From TH-plancto1 sp043777375 (GTDB lineage: Bacteria; Planctomycetota; Planctomycetia; Planctomycetales; Planctomycetaceae): 47,744 nt of DNA. The number at the start of each line of letters is the position of its first letter. Within the stretch, counting starts at the first letter, position 1. The stretch is taken from NCBI GenBank assembly GCA_043777375.1, contig JAYWHX010000095.1, positions 1 to 47,744 on the forward strand, in the 5' to 3' direction. The position numbers were made by a program, and so were the translations under genes. The notes below the pieces were generated by a model. It did no database searches. It was not told the origin of the DNA and was given only the letters and a program-made list of their open reading frames with translations. Below, piece after piece: positions 1 through 8,552 of this stretch.

Positions 1-1172
1 AGCGAAACACGCGGCACCAATTCTGGAACGCTCTGCTCCAATAGCTCGCGCAGCCGCTGGCGCTCCCCCTCGTTGTGGCAGGCGATCACCACCGTCTCAT
101 CCCGCCCGACGATCCCGGCGAGTTCCTTCAGGACCTCGGACTTCGGTCCCGCGAATCGTTCGATCGATTCGACGAGCAGATGACACGTCGTCTCCGCACT
201 GGCCCCCATCAGGGCCGACAGTGTCACCGAAGGGTGCTGCGTCGTCCGCGCGAGGATGGTCTCCACGCGATACAACCCCACCGGGTCGTCGAGCCGTTGC
301 AAGTAGTGCCGACCCTCTTCCACCAGGTCGCTCAGCTCGGACAACACCACCCAGCAGTTCGACGAGAGCCGATCGATAAAGCACTCGCCGTCCGTGGGAT
401 TGGCTTCTAGCGCGTCTGTCTTGTCTTTCTGATTCCCCTCATCTTTTCCAGCCTCTTTGACAGGCTGGAAGCCTATCCCACCTTCGATCGCCGTGATGGT
501 TGTCTCGGCCAGCGTATCGACCTTCCGCTGTGTTTCGACATCAAACGTGCGGATCGAATCGACCTCGTCCCCAAACAGTTCGATCCGCACCGGGTCGATC
601 GCTTCGGGGGTGAAGATGTCGATGATCCCCCCATGGATCGAAAACTCTCCCGCACGCTCGATCGTTGGCGTCCGTTCGAACCCACGCTCGACCAGCCAGC
701 CGAGGAACTCCTCCGTCTGCAGCGTCTCCCCGACCCGAATCGTCCGCGTCCCGGCAGTCAGCGTCTTCTGCGACGGCACCGGGTGGAGCAGCGCCGCCAT
801 GCTGGCCACGATCACCTTCGGCGGGTTCGGACCCCCTAACTCCTGCAACATCCGCAGCCGCGCCCCATACACCGGGTCCGCGACGGACCGGTCCTTCGGC
901 AACGACTCCCACGCCGGAAACACCACCGGGGGAGAATCAAGGAACGGCAGCAAATCGGCAGCAAAATCATCAACATCACTAATCCGAGGCAGCACGATCA
1001 GCACCTGCCCCGGTGCCTCTTGCACGACCGCCGCCGTCGCCAGCGCGCAGCTTGATCCCCACGCCCCATCGATCGTCCCGCTCTGTCCCGCCCGCATCGC
1101 GTTCGTGACAGCTGCAAAAGAATCAACGCGTCTCAGCCGGTCCACCAACTCTGTTAGCGTCTGGATCGACAT
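1..1172 (-). CDS. mfd: Transcription-repair coupling factor Mfd, N-terminal part (runs off the window)
   Basis: This is the first ~390 codons of a leftward gene that continues past position 1. Mfd removes RNA polymerase stalled at DNA lesions and recruits UvrA. The visible part is the UvrB-homologous N-terminal module: a degenerate Walker region near residues 25-60, then GEFSIHGGIIDIFTP at about 174-188 followed by PVRIELFGDEVDSIRTFD, a signature shared by Mfd and UvrB. The RNA polymerase-interaction and translocase domains lie outside the window. I start at ATG 1172 because the protein begins MSIQTLTELVDRL there and no good upstream start is visible. Residues 231-238 (GGIGFQPV) and the following ~25 Lys/Glu/Asp-rich residues look like an insertion; their DNA matches an intergenic repeat found at 27.75 kb. 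The family call is secure; the insertion's effect is unknown. Confidence 0.93.
   Translation of the reverse strand, partial: MSIQTLTELVDRLRRVDSFAAVTNAMRAGQSGTIDGAWGSSCALATAAVVQEAPGQVLIVLPRISDVDDFAADLLPFLDSPPVVFPAWESLPKDRSVADPVYGARLRMLQELGGPNPPKVIVASMAALLHPVPSQKTLTAGTRTIRVGETLQTEEFLGWLVERGFERTPTIERAGEFSIHGGIIDIFTPEAIDPVRIELFGDEVDSIRTFDVETQRKVDTLAETTITAIEGGIGFQPVKEAGKDEGNQKDKTDALEANPTDGECFIDRLSSNCWVVLSELSDLVEEGRHYLQRLDDPVGLYRVETILARTTQHPSVTLSALMGASAETTCHLLVESIERFAGPKSEVLKELAGIVGRDETVVIACHNEGERQRLRELLEQSVPELVPRVS
459..482. repeat. REP-type repeat inside the mfd coding sequence
   Basis: The segment gacaggctggaagcctatcc plus ac is identical to 27750-27772, where it forms one arm of an intergenic inverted repeat. 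Here it lies in the open frame of mfd and encodes GIGFQPV. The partner arm is degenerate (gaggctggaaaagat on the coding strand). Confidence 0.75.
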
Positions 1173-1230
1173 CACACTCCCGACGATCCGCCCCTCTGAT
1201 TGAATCGAGAAAAGATAACGGGATCAGGCC

Positions 1231-1319
1231 CGTAGCAGAAGTCGTCAGACTTTTGCCGTCCTCTGGCCCGCAGCGCCAGCCAGGACCGCGTGCTAGAAAC
1301 CCTTGCTGGCACAGCGCGC
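1231..1319. repeat. Two adjacent interspersed repeats between mfd and the transglutaminase gene
   Basis: Positions 1231-1261 match the repeat gacggcgaaagtctgacgac... in reverse orientation; other copies are at 7396-7424 and 22976-23004. Positions 1265-1319 match the cccgcagcgccagccagg family, with copies at 30661-30714 and 24491-24679. The 183-bp gap holds no gene. Confidence 0.7.
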
Positions 1320-1355
1320 TAAATCCCGCTTGCGCTGATTCGCTTCAGTCGAATC

Positions 1356-2090
1356 TTATTCCCCATTCCCTCGACGACGGGTTTTCAGTCGGAGCGACTC
1401 GAATGCACCGGGGTCAATATCCGGAAGATTGGCCAGGACTCCTCGCCAATCAGTTGAAACCTGCAACGCTTCCACGACGCATGCGAGTGGTTCCGGCAGA
1501 ATCGATTCGAAGTCATATTCGGCATCAGTTTGGAGCGGAAACGCCAGTTGCTCGAAGGGCGGGGCAAACTGAGCATCAACGCCAACCTTGTTACCGCGAG
1601 CGTCGACTCGATACCACCCGTACTGCGGTAGGTGAACTGCGTTGTAGCCGTGTAGACTGTAGGGTGGCCCATGGTCGTTGACGCTCAATCGCTGATAGCA
1701 GAACCCAGCCGGGATGCCGTTGGCTCGGAGTAAGGCTGCGAGTAAGTGGCTCTTGGCATAACAGAATCCGGTCCCTTGCAAAAGTACCTCGGACGCCCGA
1801 CAGGTCGCGGGGTCCAGCTGAAAGTCGCAGCTGTGCGGGATGCGATCGCGAACGAAAGTGAAGCACAACCGAGCAGTTGCCATTAAGTCGTAGGGGACCG
1901 CCAGCGAGTGGGCCTGCTCAACGATGGCGGGGTGTTGCCAGTCGATGATGTCTGTGGATTGGAGGTACTTTTGCACCTGGTAGCTCTGACTCAAGTCGAA
2001 TGGCGGGCTGGGGGGCGGATCGTATCGGGACAGTGTATCAAAGACGGCAGAATTCTCATAAATTCTGCTAAGATACGACTGCTTCTGCAT
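1356..2090 (-). CDS. Transglutaminase-like domain protein
   Basis: About 244 residues, no signal peptide. It carries the transglutaminase-like (papain-fold) triad: a cysteine in GTGFCYAKSHLLAALLRANG, a histidine in LHGYNAVHLP, and an aspartate in WYRVDARGNK. Proteins of this fold act as proteases, peptidases or amidases; the substrate cannot be told here. The gene is divergent from the glycoside hydrolase at 2113. The frame stays open to 2150, and ATGs at 2150, 2114, 2111 and 2090 are possible. I chose 2090 because longer versions would overlap the neighbour's ribosome binding site and start codon, but no clear Shine-Dalgarno supports any of them. Confidence 0.8.
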   Translation of the reverse strand: MQKQSYLSRIYENSAVFDTLSRYDPPPSPPFDLSQSYQVQKYLQSTDIIDWQHPAIVEQAHSLAVPYDLMATARLCFTFVRDRIPHSCDFQLDPATCRASEVLLQGTGFCYAKSHLLAALLRANGIPAGFCYQRLSVNDHGPPYSLHGYNAVHLPQYGWYRVDARGNKVGVDAQFAPPFEQLAFPLQTDAEYDFESILPEPLACVVEALQVSTDWRGVLANLPDIDPGAFESLRLKTRRRGNGE

Positions 2091-2112
2091 CGTCACTGGA
2101 GAGGGAGACATC

Positions 2113-3894
2113 ATGAGGTTCCTGCGGATCACCGCTCTGCTGATTGCCACCTGTTGCGCAGCAGTATTGAGTGCGGCCGAGCCGGGCGTGCGGATTGTGC
2201 AGTCGGGCGAGAAGCATCAGCTTCAGCGTCATTCCGAGCCGTACTTCATTCGCGGAGTCGGCGGCAACGGACCGCTACAGCTGTTGGTGTCGCTCGGCGG
2301 GAATTCGGTGCGGACGTGGGGGGCGGAAGGGCTCGGCGAGACGCTGGACAAGGCTCACGCCCTGGGGCTCACCGTCACAGCGGGGATTTGGCTGGGGCAG
2401 GTGCGGCAGGGGTTTGATTGGTCGGACGCGGCCAGCTTGATCAAGCAACGCGAAACTGTGCGAGCCGTCATCGAGAAGCATCGCAACCACCCGGCACTGC
2501 TGATGTGGGCGCTGGGTAACGAGATGGAAGACAGCGAGGGGAAGAACGGAGCGGTCTGGTCCGAGATCAACAACCTGGCCCGGCTGGTCAAGTCGATCGA
2601 CGCCGGGCATCCGACGATGACCGTGATCGCGGAACTTGGCGGGGACAAGGTCAAGAATCTGCACGCCCTTTGTCCCGACATCGATGTCGTCGGCATCAAC
2701 TCGTATGCGGGTGGACCGTCCGTGGCCGAACGCTACAAGCAGCAGGGCGGAACCAAGCCGTATGTGATGACTGAGTTCGGCCCGCCCGGGATCTGGGAGA
2801 TCGGCAAAGACGAGATCGATGCTTATCCCGAACTGACCAGCACGGCGAAGGCTGCCAAGTACCGGAGCACCTATCAACAGTCCATTCTCGGCGAGCCGAA
2901 TCTCTGTCTGGGTTCGTACGCCTTCCTGTGGGGCGAGAAGCAGGAAGTCACCGCCACTTGGTTTTCGATGCTGAGCGGCGAATCCCGTCTCGCCGCAGCT
3001 GACACGCTCTCGGAGCTGTGGACCTCGAAACCGGTCGCGAACCGCTGCCCGGTGATCGAGGCGCTGGCGTGTGAGGGAAGTCGCCAGCGGAAGCCCGGTG
3101 AGACGGTGCTGGTATCTCTGAAAACTTCGGACCCCGAGCAGGATGAACTGGCTGTCACTTGGCAGTTGCGGTTCGATGCCGAGCAATACGGCACCGGGGG
3201 CGATGCCGAAGCTGCGGCATTGGCTTTCGACGTTGCGATCATCAAGAAGTCGAACACCGGAGCCGAGATCAAGTTGCCAGCGGACGGTGGGCTGTACCGC
3301 CTGTTCGCGATCGTAAAGGACAAAAAGGGCGGGGCAGCTGTGGCCAATCTCCCGCTGCGAGTGGATGCACCTCGGAAGACGATGGTGGCTCGCAAGGCCG
3401 ATTTGCCGCTGGTGCTCTACTCCGAGCCGGAGACGGACCAGACGTATATTCCGGCTGGCTGGATGGGTGATGCCAAGGCGATCAAACTCGACCCAGACAA
3501 TACCGAGAAGCCGCACGCGGGTAAGACGTGCCTCCGCTGCGATTTCACCGCCAAGGAAGGTTGGGGCGGGGTTGTGTGGCAAAGCCCCGAACAAGACTGG
3601 GGCGACCGTCCCGGCGGCTTCGACTTGACCGGTGCCAAGCGTTTGAAGTTCTGGGCACGCGGCGCGAAGGGAGGCGAAAAGGTCACCTTTTCGTTCGGCC
3701 TTCTGGAGAAGCCCAAGCCCTACTTCGATACCGGCAAAGGGAACGTCGAAACGGTGCTGACTACCGACTGGAAAGAGTACGAGATCCCCCTCGACCAACT
3801 CGACCTGACCCGGATCAAAACCGGTTTCGTGTGGACCTTGGCATCTGGCGGAGAACCGATGACGTTCTACCTGGATGATGTCCGCTGGGAATGA
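2113..3894 (+). CDS. Secreted glycoside hydrolase, family 2-type TIM barrel
   Basis: 593 residues with a Sec signal peptide (MRFLRITALLIATCCAAVLSAAE). Residues ~30-300 read as a (beta/alpha)8 barrel like the catalytic domain of glycoside hydrolase family 2 and related enzymes. GGNSVRTWG is the early strand, WALGNEMED near residue 135 holds the likely acid/base glutamate, and YVMTEFGPPG near 220 the likely nucleophile glutamate. Residues ~320-415 look like an Ig-like beta domain, and ~430-593 like a carbohydrate-binding jelly roll ending FYLDDVRWE. Neither extra domain contains a motif I recognise. The start has a strong Shine-Dalgarno (ggagaggag-like, 2099-2108). Substrate is unknown; beta-linked polysaccharide is the family expectation. 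The long opposite-strand frame here is a shadow. Confidence 0.85.
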   Translation: MRFLRITALLIATCCAAVLSAAEPGVRIVQSGEKHQLQRHSEPYFIRGVGGNGPLQLLVSLGGNSVRTWGAEGLGETLDKAHALGLTVTAGIWLGQVRQGFDWSDAASLIKQRETVRAVIEKHRNHPALLMWALGNEMEDSEGKNGAVWSEINNLARLVKSIDAGHPTMTVIAELGGDKVKNLHALCPDIDVVGINSYAGGPSVAERYKQQGGTKPYVMTEFGPPGIWEIGKDEIDAYPELTSTAKAAKYRSTYQQSILGEPNLCLGSYAFLWGEKQEVTATWFSMLSGESRLAAADTLSELWTSKPVANRCPVIEALACEGSRQRKPGETVLVSLKTSDPEQDELAVTWQLRFDAEQYGTGGDAEAAALAFDVAIIKKSNTGAEIKLPADGGLYRLFAIVKDKKGGAAVANLPLRVDAPRKTMVARKADLPLVLYSEPETDQTYIPAGWMGDAKAIKLDPDNTEKPHAGKTCLRCDFTAKEGWGGVVWQSPEQDWGDRPGGFDLTGAKRLKFWARGAKGGEKVTFSFGLLEKPKPYFDTGKGNVETVLTTDWKEYEIPLDQLDLTRIKTGFVWTLASGGEPMTFYLDDVRWE

Positions 3895-4033
3895 TGTGGT
3901 CAGCGGCCACGGCGTTGCCACACTAAAAATCGCAGGATTGCTGGTGAACGTTCGGTGTCATAGGATTGATTAAAAGATCGAACGTGTAGGATGTCGACTC
4001 AGAGACCTGATGAATCGAGAGAGACCTAGGTCA

Positions 4034-4594
4034 ATGCCACCAAATCACTATCTCGTGATCGACTTCGAAGCCACATGCTGCGACAAGGGGACATTTTCTC
4101 GAACCGAGATGGAGATCATCGAGATCGGTGCCGTCATGGTGAATGCGGTCAATCTCGAAGTCTTCAGCGAATACCAGAGTTTCATTCGCCCCACGAGGAA
4201 TTCCAAGTTGACGGCGTTCTGTACGGATCTCACGTCCATACGACAGCAAGATGTCGATTCCGCGTCCGTTTTTGTGGACGTCATCAGTCACTTCAAGTCT
4301 TGGCTTGATCAGTACGAGGGATACATCTTCTGTTCATGGGGCGACTACGACTTGAATCAGCTGAAACAAGACTGCGAGTTTCACAATGTCCCATGTCCGA
4401 TCAATGCACCACATTTGAACGTGAAAAGGCGATTTGCTGATCGCCAACAACTTCTTAAGAAACCTGGGCTTGGGCAGGCGATTCGGATGGCGAATCTTGA
4501 GTTTACAGGGACGCATCACCGGGGAATTGATGATGCCCGCAACATTGCTCGACTCTTACCCTTCATTTTCGGAGAGGCTCGGCTGGGACATTAG
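4034..4594 (+). CDS. DEDDh 3'-5' exonuclease, ERI1/exonuclease-III-like
   Basis: About 186 residues, nearly all one RNase T/DNA Q-type exonuclease domain. Exo I is YLVIDFEATC (Asp and Glu metal ligands), Exo II is the FCSWGDYDLNQL region (Asp), and Exo III is THHRGIDDARNIARLL (catalytic His and last Asp). The spacing and the IDFEATCCD form resemble the ERI1/KapD branch, which trims RNA or DNA 3' ends, rather than the DnaQ proofreading subunit. ATG 4034 is chosen because the conserved part begins five residues later; ATG 4010 adds eight unconserved residues and is possible. The gene is AT-richer than its neighbours and has no functional partner nearby, which may point to acquisition. Confidence 0.88.
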   Translation: MPPNHYLVIDFEATCCDKGTFSRTEMEIIEIGAVMVNAVNLEVFSEYQSFIRPTRNSKLTAFCTDLTSIRQQDVDSASVFVDVISHFKSWLDQYEGYIFCSWGDYDLNQLKQDCEFHNVPCPINAPHLNVKRRFADRQQLLKKPGLGQAIRMANLEFTGTHHRGIDDARNIARLLPFIFGEARLGH

Positions 4595-4725
4595 CCGGGT
4601 GAGTCAAGCTTCCACACGATTCTTTCGCTGTGAATTGAGTTCAGGTCAAGCCTGACTAGTTACCGGTGGTGGGCAACCCTCTGAATGTTAACCGATTCGA
4701 TACGAGTGCTCTGGGGGTGATTCAC

Positions 4726-5313
4726 GTGACAGATCCAGAAAACGTCGCTGGGACTTCGATAAGCCGTAGTCGGGTGAGTGTTCAAGCTCTCTGTGTCATT
4801 CTTCCTAGTGTCGCCTTGAATGTACGTGTCGCGATTCGCAATCTCTCTTTTCTGACGACTGCTCACCACGTCATCGGCATCGGACTCTGGTTGGTCATGC
4901 CACTCTCGGCCGTATTTCTGATATGGAGAGGCCAAGTGCTTGGTCGGTGGATATTGATCGGCCTGTTTGGACTGCGGACTGTCGTCAGCTTGGTGATGGT
5001 TGTCAGCTACTGTTACGCTGCACGAGGGACTTGGATGTACTTTACGGAGCCTTTTCGTGCACACCTTGTCGAGTCTATTGTGTATGGTACAGCGACGGCA
5101 TGGCTTCTCTTTTCTGCGAACGTAAAAGGTATCTTTCACAAGAAATCGCCGACCCATCACGATCCGACACTCAATCCCTGTAAACACGAGGTCGTTTCCT
5201 GCTCGTTGATTTCTCAGCTTAACCAATTGATCGCGGGATTGACTGTATTCTCCGCCGGATTACACTGCTGTAGCGAACCTGCACGGAATCTCTGTGTCCT
5301 GATCGAACCATGA
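4726..5313 (+). CDS. Hypothetical membrane protein
   Basis: About 195 residues, not recognised. Strongly hydrophobic stretches suggest at least three membrane segments: HHVIGIGLWLVMPLSAVFLI, WILIGLFGLRTVVSLVMVVS, and one near ESIVYGTATAWLLFSA. A weak further one may precede them. The C-terminal third contains several cysteines and histidines. I start at GTG 4726 because a ggggtga purine run lies just upstream; GTG 4666 in the same frame adds 20 residues. Codon use is AT-richer than in leuA next door, as in the exonuclease upstream. The opposite-strand reading frame is polar and compositionally odd, so I treat it as a shadow. Confidence 0.55.
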   Translation: MTDPENVAGTSISRSRVSVQALCVILPSVALNVRVAIRNLSFLTTAHHVIGIGLWLVMPLSAVFLIWRGQVLGRWILIGLFGLRTVVSLVMVVSYCYAARGTWMYFTEPFRAHLVESIVYGTATAWLLFSANVKGIFHKKSPTHHDPTLNPCKHEVVSCSLISQLNQLIAGLTVFSAGLHCCSEPARNLCVLIEP

Positions 5314-5440
5314 ACCACACCGCTCACTTGCTTGGCCTACTGCTCCTTACTTCCCTCGGGAAGTCTTAGGCCAGTTGGCGAACGCCCTTGCGATTCACCC
5401 TCAGCCTGGAGACTCCCCGAGTCGCCAGGCTGATTTCGTT

Positions 5441-5531
5441 TCGGGGCGAGCGGCAGACGTGAGTCTGTCGAGTCCTCTCACCGTCCACTGTCACTCCACT
5501 CCCCCGACTCACGTCGGGGGCTCGCTGGGAA
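5441..5531. repeat. Palindromic repeat (GTGA-loop family) ending just before leuA
   Basis: gagcggcagacgtgagtctg... at 5448-5472 contains the hairpin CAGAC-GTGA-GTCTG. A second arm (ccccgactcacgtcggggg followed by ctcgctggg) ends about 8 bases before the leuA ATG. Other copies of the 25-bp core are at 9168-9192 (inverted) and 22728-22752. The 5314-5538 gap holds no gene. Confidence 0.75.
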
Positions 5532-5538
5532 CTGAACC

Positions 5539-7110
5539 ATGTCTGACACGATCACCATCTTCGACACCACTCTCCGCGACGGCGAGCAGTCGCCCGGTTG
5601 CAGCATGACCACGCCCGAGAAGCTGGAGATTGCGAAGGCGCTGGTCGAACTCGGCGTCGACGTGATCGAGGCGGGGTTCCCGATTGCTTCGCCGGGTGAC
5701 TTCGATTCGGTCAGTCAGATCGCCAATGTGTTTGGCGATCGCACGACGATCTGCGGGTTGGCCCGTTGTCGGACCGAGGACATCGACCGGGCGTGGGACG
5801 CGCTCAAGGGAGCCGAGAAGGTTCGTATCCATGTGTTCCTCGCCACCAGCGCGATCCATCGCGAGTTCAAGCTCAAGATGGCCAAGGAGGAGATCGTCCG
5901 CCGTGCCGTCGAGATGGTCAAGTACACCTGCGACAAGATGAGCCAGCGAAAGGACATCACCCGCCCGGATGTCGAGTTCTCGCCCGAGGACGCAGCCCGC
6001 ACCGAACTCGATTTCCTGTGCGAGGTCGTCGAGAAGGCGATCGACGCCGGGGCGACCACCGTCAACATCCCCGATACCGTCGGATACGCCACGCCGAACC
6101 ACTACTTCAAGGTCATCTCCCACCTCAAGCAGCACGTCTCGAATATCCACAAAGCAGTCATCAGCACCCACTGCCATAACGACCTTGGCATGGCCGTTGC
6201 CAATAGCCTCGCAGCTGTTGAAGCCGGGGCGCGACAGGTCGAATGCACGATCAACGGCCTCGGTGAGCGAGCCGGGAACGCTGCTCTCGAAGAGATCGTG
6301 ATGGCCTTGCGCACTCGAAAGGACTACTACGGCATTGAAACGAAGATCAACACGCCGCGTCTCTTCCCCACGAGTCGACTCGTCTCCAGCATCACCGGGA
6401 TGAAGGTCCAGCGGAACAAGGCGATCGTCGGTCAAAATGCCTTTGCCCACGAAGCCGGGGTGCATCAGCACGGCATGCTGCAATCGAGAGAGACCTACGA
6501 AATCATGCGTCCCGCCGATGTCGGATATATCGGCCAGAACCTCGTCCTCGGCAAGCACAGCGGAAGGCACGCCTTCCGCGCCCGGTTGACCGAACTCGGC
6601 TATCAGCTCGACGACGCCACCGTGCAGAAGGTGTTCGATGACTTCACGGCCCTGTGCGACAAAATCAAAGAGGTCAGCGACTCCGACATCATCGCCCTGA
6701 TCGAGAACCGCTCGCAGGCCACCCAGGCGATCTGGTCCCTCACCAGCTTCAACGCCACCGCCGGAACCGGGTCGCTCCACACAGCTGCGATCGAGGCGGA
6801 ACACCGCGATGGTCACAAGGTTCAGAAAGCCGCGACCGGCGATGGTCCGATCGATGCTCTGTTCCGCTGCCTGGGCGACATCACCGCTGTGCAGGTGAAG
6901 CTGAAGGACTACACCGTCCGCAGCGTCTCCAGCGGCACCGAAGCCCTCGGCGAAGCCAACGTCGAAGTCGAACACAACGACCGCACCTACCACGGCAAGG
7001 GGGTCAGTACCGACATCATCGAGGCGAGTGCGCTCGCGTACCTGAATGCTCTCAACAAGGTGCTCTCGAACGCCGACGGGAAGGCCATTCATCCACAACA
7101 CGGGGTGTGA
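5539..7110 (+). CDS. leuA: 2-isopropylmalate synthase
   Basis: 523 residues, full length for the bacterial LeuA1 type. It condenses acetyl-CoA with 2-oxoisovalerate, the first committed step of leucine synthesis. The TIM-barrel catalytic domain begins ITIFDTTLRDGEQSPG, with the catalytic Arg and metal-binding Asp. The metal-binding HxH is in STHCHNDLGMAVANS near residue 210, and the GLGERAGNAALEE motif follows. The subdomain motif HEAGVHQHGML is near 310, and the C-terminal ~130 residues are the leucine-responsive regulatory domain. The start follows a palindromic repeat by about 8 bases, and no ordinary Shine-Dalgarno is obvious apart from ctggga. No other leu gene is next to it. Another repeat cluster follows 28 bases after the stop. 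Confidence 0.96.
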   Translation: MSDTITIFDTTLRDGEQSPGCSMTTPEKLEIAKALVELGVDVIEAGFPIASPGDFDSVSQIANVFGDRTTICGLARCRTEDIDRAWDALKGAEKVRIHVFLATSAIHREFKLKMAKEEIVRRAVEMVKYTCDKMSQRKDITRPDVEFSPEDAARTELDFLCEVVEKAIDAGATTVNIPDTVGYATPNHYFKVISHLKQHVSNIHKAVISTHCHNDLGMAVANSLAAVEAGARQVECTINGLGERAGNAALEEIVMALRTRKDYYGIETKINTPRLFPTSRLVSSITGMKVQRNKAIVGQNAFAHEAGVHQHGMLQSRETYEIMRPADVGYIGQNLVLGKHSGRHAFRARLTELGYQLDDATVQKVFDDFTALCDKIKEVSDSDIIALIENRSQATQAIWSLTSFNATAGTGSLHTAAIEAEHRDGHKVQKAATGDGPIDALFRCLGDITAVQVKLKDYTVRSVSSGTEALGEANVEVEHNDRTYHGKGVSTDIIEASALAYLNALNKVLSNADGKAIHPQHGV

Positions 7111-7138
7111 GGCTGTGAGCGATCTCTTCGCCGCGAAT

Positions 7139-7267
7139 GCGACAGCCCACGGACCCAGTTTCGCGTTTGACCTAAGCCGCGAGAGCGGCGACCGACCCCT
7201 GGCAGTATCCCGGTCGCCGCTCTCGCGGCTGGACTGGATTGTTGGCGATCAATCCGTGGGCTGTCGC
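7139..7267. repeat. Nested inverted repeat downstream of leuA
   Basis: The outer arms are gcgacagcccacgga (7139-7153) and tccgtgggctgtcgc (7253-7267). The inner arms are agccgcgagagcggcgaccg (7175-7194) and cggtcgccgctctcgcggct (7211-7230). Both pairs are perfect. It may serve as a leuA terminator, but there is no T-run. Confidence 0.85.
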
Positions 7268-7395
7268 CCACGGCTATCTGCTGCCACCGCTCTCGCGGCG
7301 AAGAGGAGGGGAAGTACGGGTATGACATTTGACCGGCGGATCGGTTGGAGAACGAATTCGGCACGCGGCCCCGGCGTGGCAATGCGGGCTGGTCT

Positions 7396-7424
7396 GACGC
7401 CGAAAGTCTCACGACTTCCGCTAC
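7396..7424. repeat. Interspersed repeat, gacgccgaaagtct family
   Basis: This is one arm of the family also seen at 1231-1261 and 22976-23004. With the preceding element it fills the 336-bp gap between leuA and the leftward SGNH gene; nothing else is seen there. Confidence 0.65.
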
Positions 7425-7446
7425 GGTGAGGCTTGACTCGGTCATC

Positions 7447-8406
7447 TCACAACTCGCCCGGCAGGACGCGGGCTATTTCAATCAGGAACAGGCGGCGGAT
7501 GGCGTCGTAGCCTTGGTCGTTGGGGTCTTCGAGGTTGTCCCAATACCAGTAGTGGGGATCGTCCGCGCGGTAATGCCGGTGCCAGAAGTGTGTGCAGTGG
7601 ATGCCGTGGCCGAGGAAGGCGGCGCGCATGTCGATCAGCGTCACATCGCGATGACGATCCGCGAAACGGGCCAGCACCTCGTTGTAAGCGGCCACCACCT
7701 GTAGCCCGTCGGGCCAGGGGGGCAGTCCGGCGTTTTCGATGTCGCCATCGCCGTCCGTGGGGTCGTAGATGTTGGCGATGAACAGGTGGCAACCGCCGGG
7801 GAAGGTCTCGCGCACGCGGCTTGCAATGGTGTCGAGGCGGCTGTCGAAGTTCTGCACCCACTCGCCGATTTCGCTCGCCTTGGCCCCATACATGGCCCCT
7901 TCGCGCGGAGGCGTGCGGCCGTAGTTGTGAATCGCATCGTTGCCGCCGGTCGTCATCACCACGACACCGAAAGTCTCCGCGTCGTACGTCTGCAACTTGG
8001 GAAGCTGATAGTCGACGCACTCGATGGAGGTCGTGCCCGAGATCGCCAGGTTGATCGGCTTTAGCTGAGGCAGGACATGCGATAGGGCTAGGCCCCGCAT
8101 GTTCTCGAACTCATCCGAGGGATTCTTCGCCAGGCGTTGAAAGTAGGTGCGACCGGGAGACGCCCCCAGGCCCTGCGTCACGCTGTCGCCCAGCCCCAGT
8201 AGCACGACCGGGCGTCCGCTCCAGATGGAAGCGAATGCCTCGCGCGAGACGACCGGACCGGATGGGCCGTTGCCGAGCGGGCGGGCATAGCGGTAGTGCC
8301 GATAGACGACGGTGGCCCCGATGACGAGAATGCCGATGGCTAGCAGGACAAACAGACGCGGCAGCTTGCGGCGAAGTGGTGGTTCGGTCGAGGCGGTTGT
8401 GATCAT
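7447..8406 (-). CDS. Membrane-anchored SGNH/GDSL-type hydrolase
   Basis: About 319 residues. An N-terminal membrane anchor (LFVLLAIGILVIGATVVY, residues ~15-33) is followed by a periplasmic SGNH hydrolase domain. Block I is LLGLGDSVTQGLG with the nucleophile Ser, block II is the Gly of NLAISGTTS, block III is MTTGGNDAI with the oxyanion Asn, and block V is DPNDQGYDAIRR. In block V the usual Asp-x-x-His has Gln-Gly where the catalytic His is expected. A histidine-rich stretch just before it (HCTHFWHRHYRADDPHYW) could supply the base. Family members are esterases, lipases or deacylases. ATG 8406 is preferred over the 8520 start because the first 38 residues of the longer form are unconserved in character. 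Confidence 0.8.
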   Translation of the reverse strand: MITTASTEPPLRRKLPRLFVLLAIGILVIGATVVYRHYRYARPLGNGPSGPVVSREAFASIWSGRPVVLLGLGDSVTQGLGASPGRTYFQRLAKNPSDEFENMRGLALSHVLPQLKPINLAISGTTSIECVDYQLPKLQTYDAETFGVVVMTTGGNDAIHNYGRTPPREGAMYGAKASEIGEWVQNFDSRLDTIASRVRETFPGGCHLFIANIYDPTDGDGDIENAGLPPWPDGLQVVAAYNEVLARFADRHRDVTLIDMRAAFLGHGIHCTHFWHRHYRADDPHYWYWDNLEDPNDQGYDAIRRLFLIEIARVLPGEL

Positions 8407-8552
8407 GGGAGATACCCTGCTCGATGTGAACCAAAGTCGGTGTTTACGATGGTTGAGCGACACAGCGACACCGTCGGCACCGTGCCGCTCTCGCAGACAC
8501 GATGACTTGTGATTGGCCACACTGAAACATCAAAGTGGCGCTGTCCAACTCG

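Noticed and set aside
2275..3921. 548-codon leftward reading frame opposite the glycoside hydrolase
   Set aside because: GC-rich antisense shadow; the rightward frame has a signal peptide, catalytic motifs and a strong ribosome binding site.
5509..7101. 530-codon leftward frame opposite leuA
   Set aside because: Antisense shadow of a gene with all LeuA motifs.
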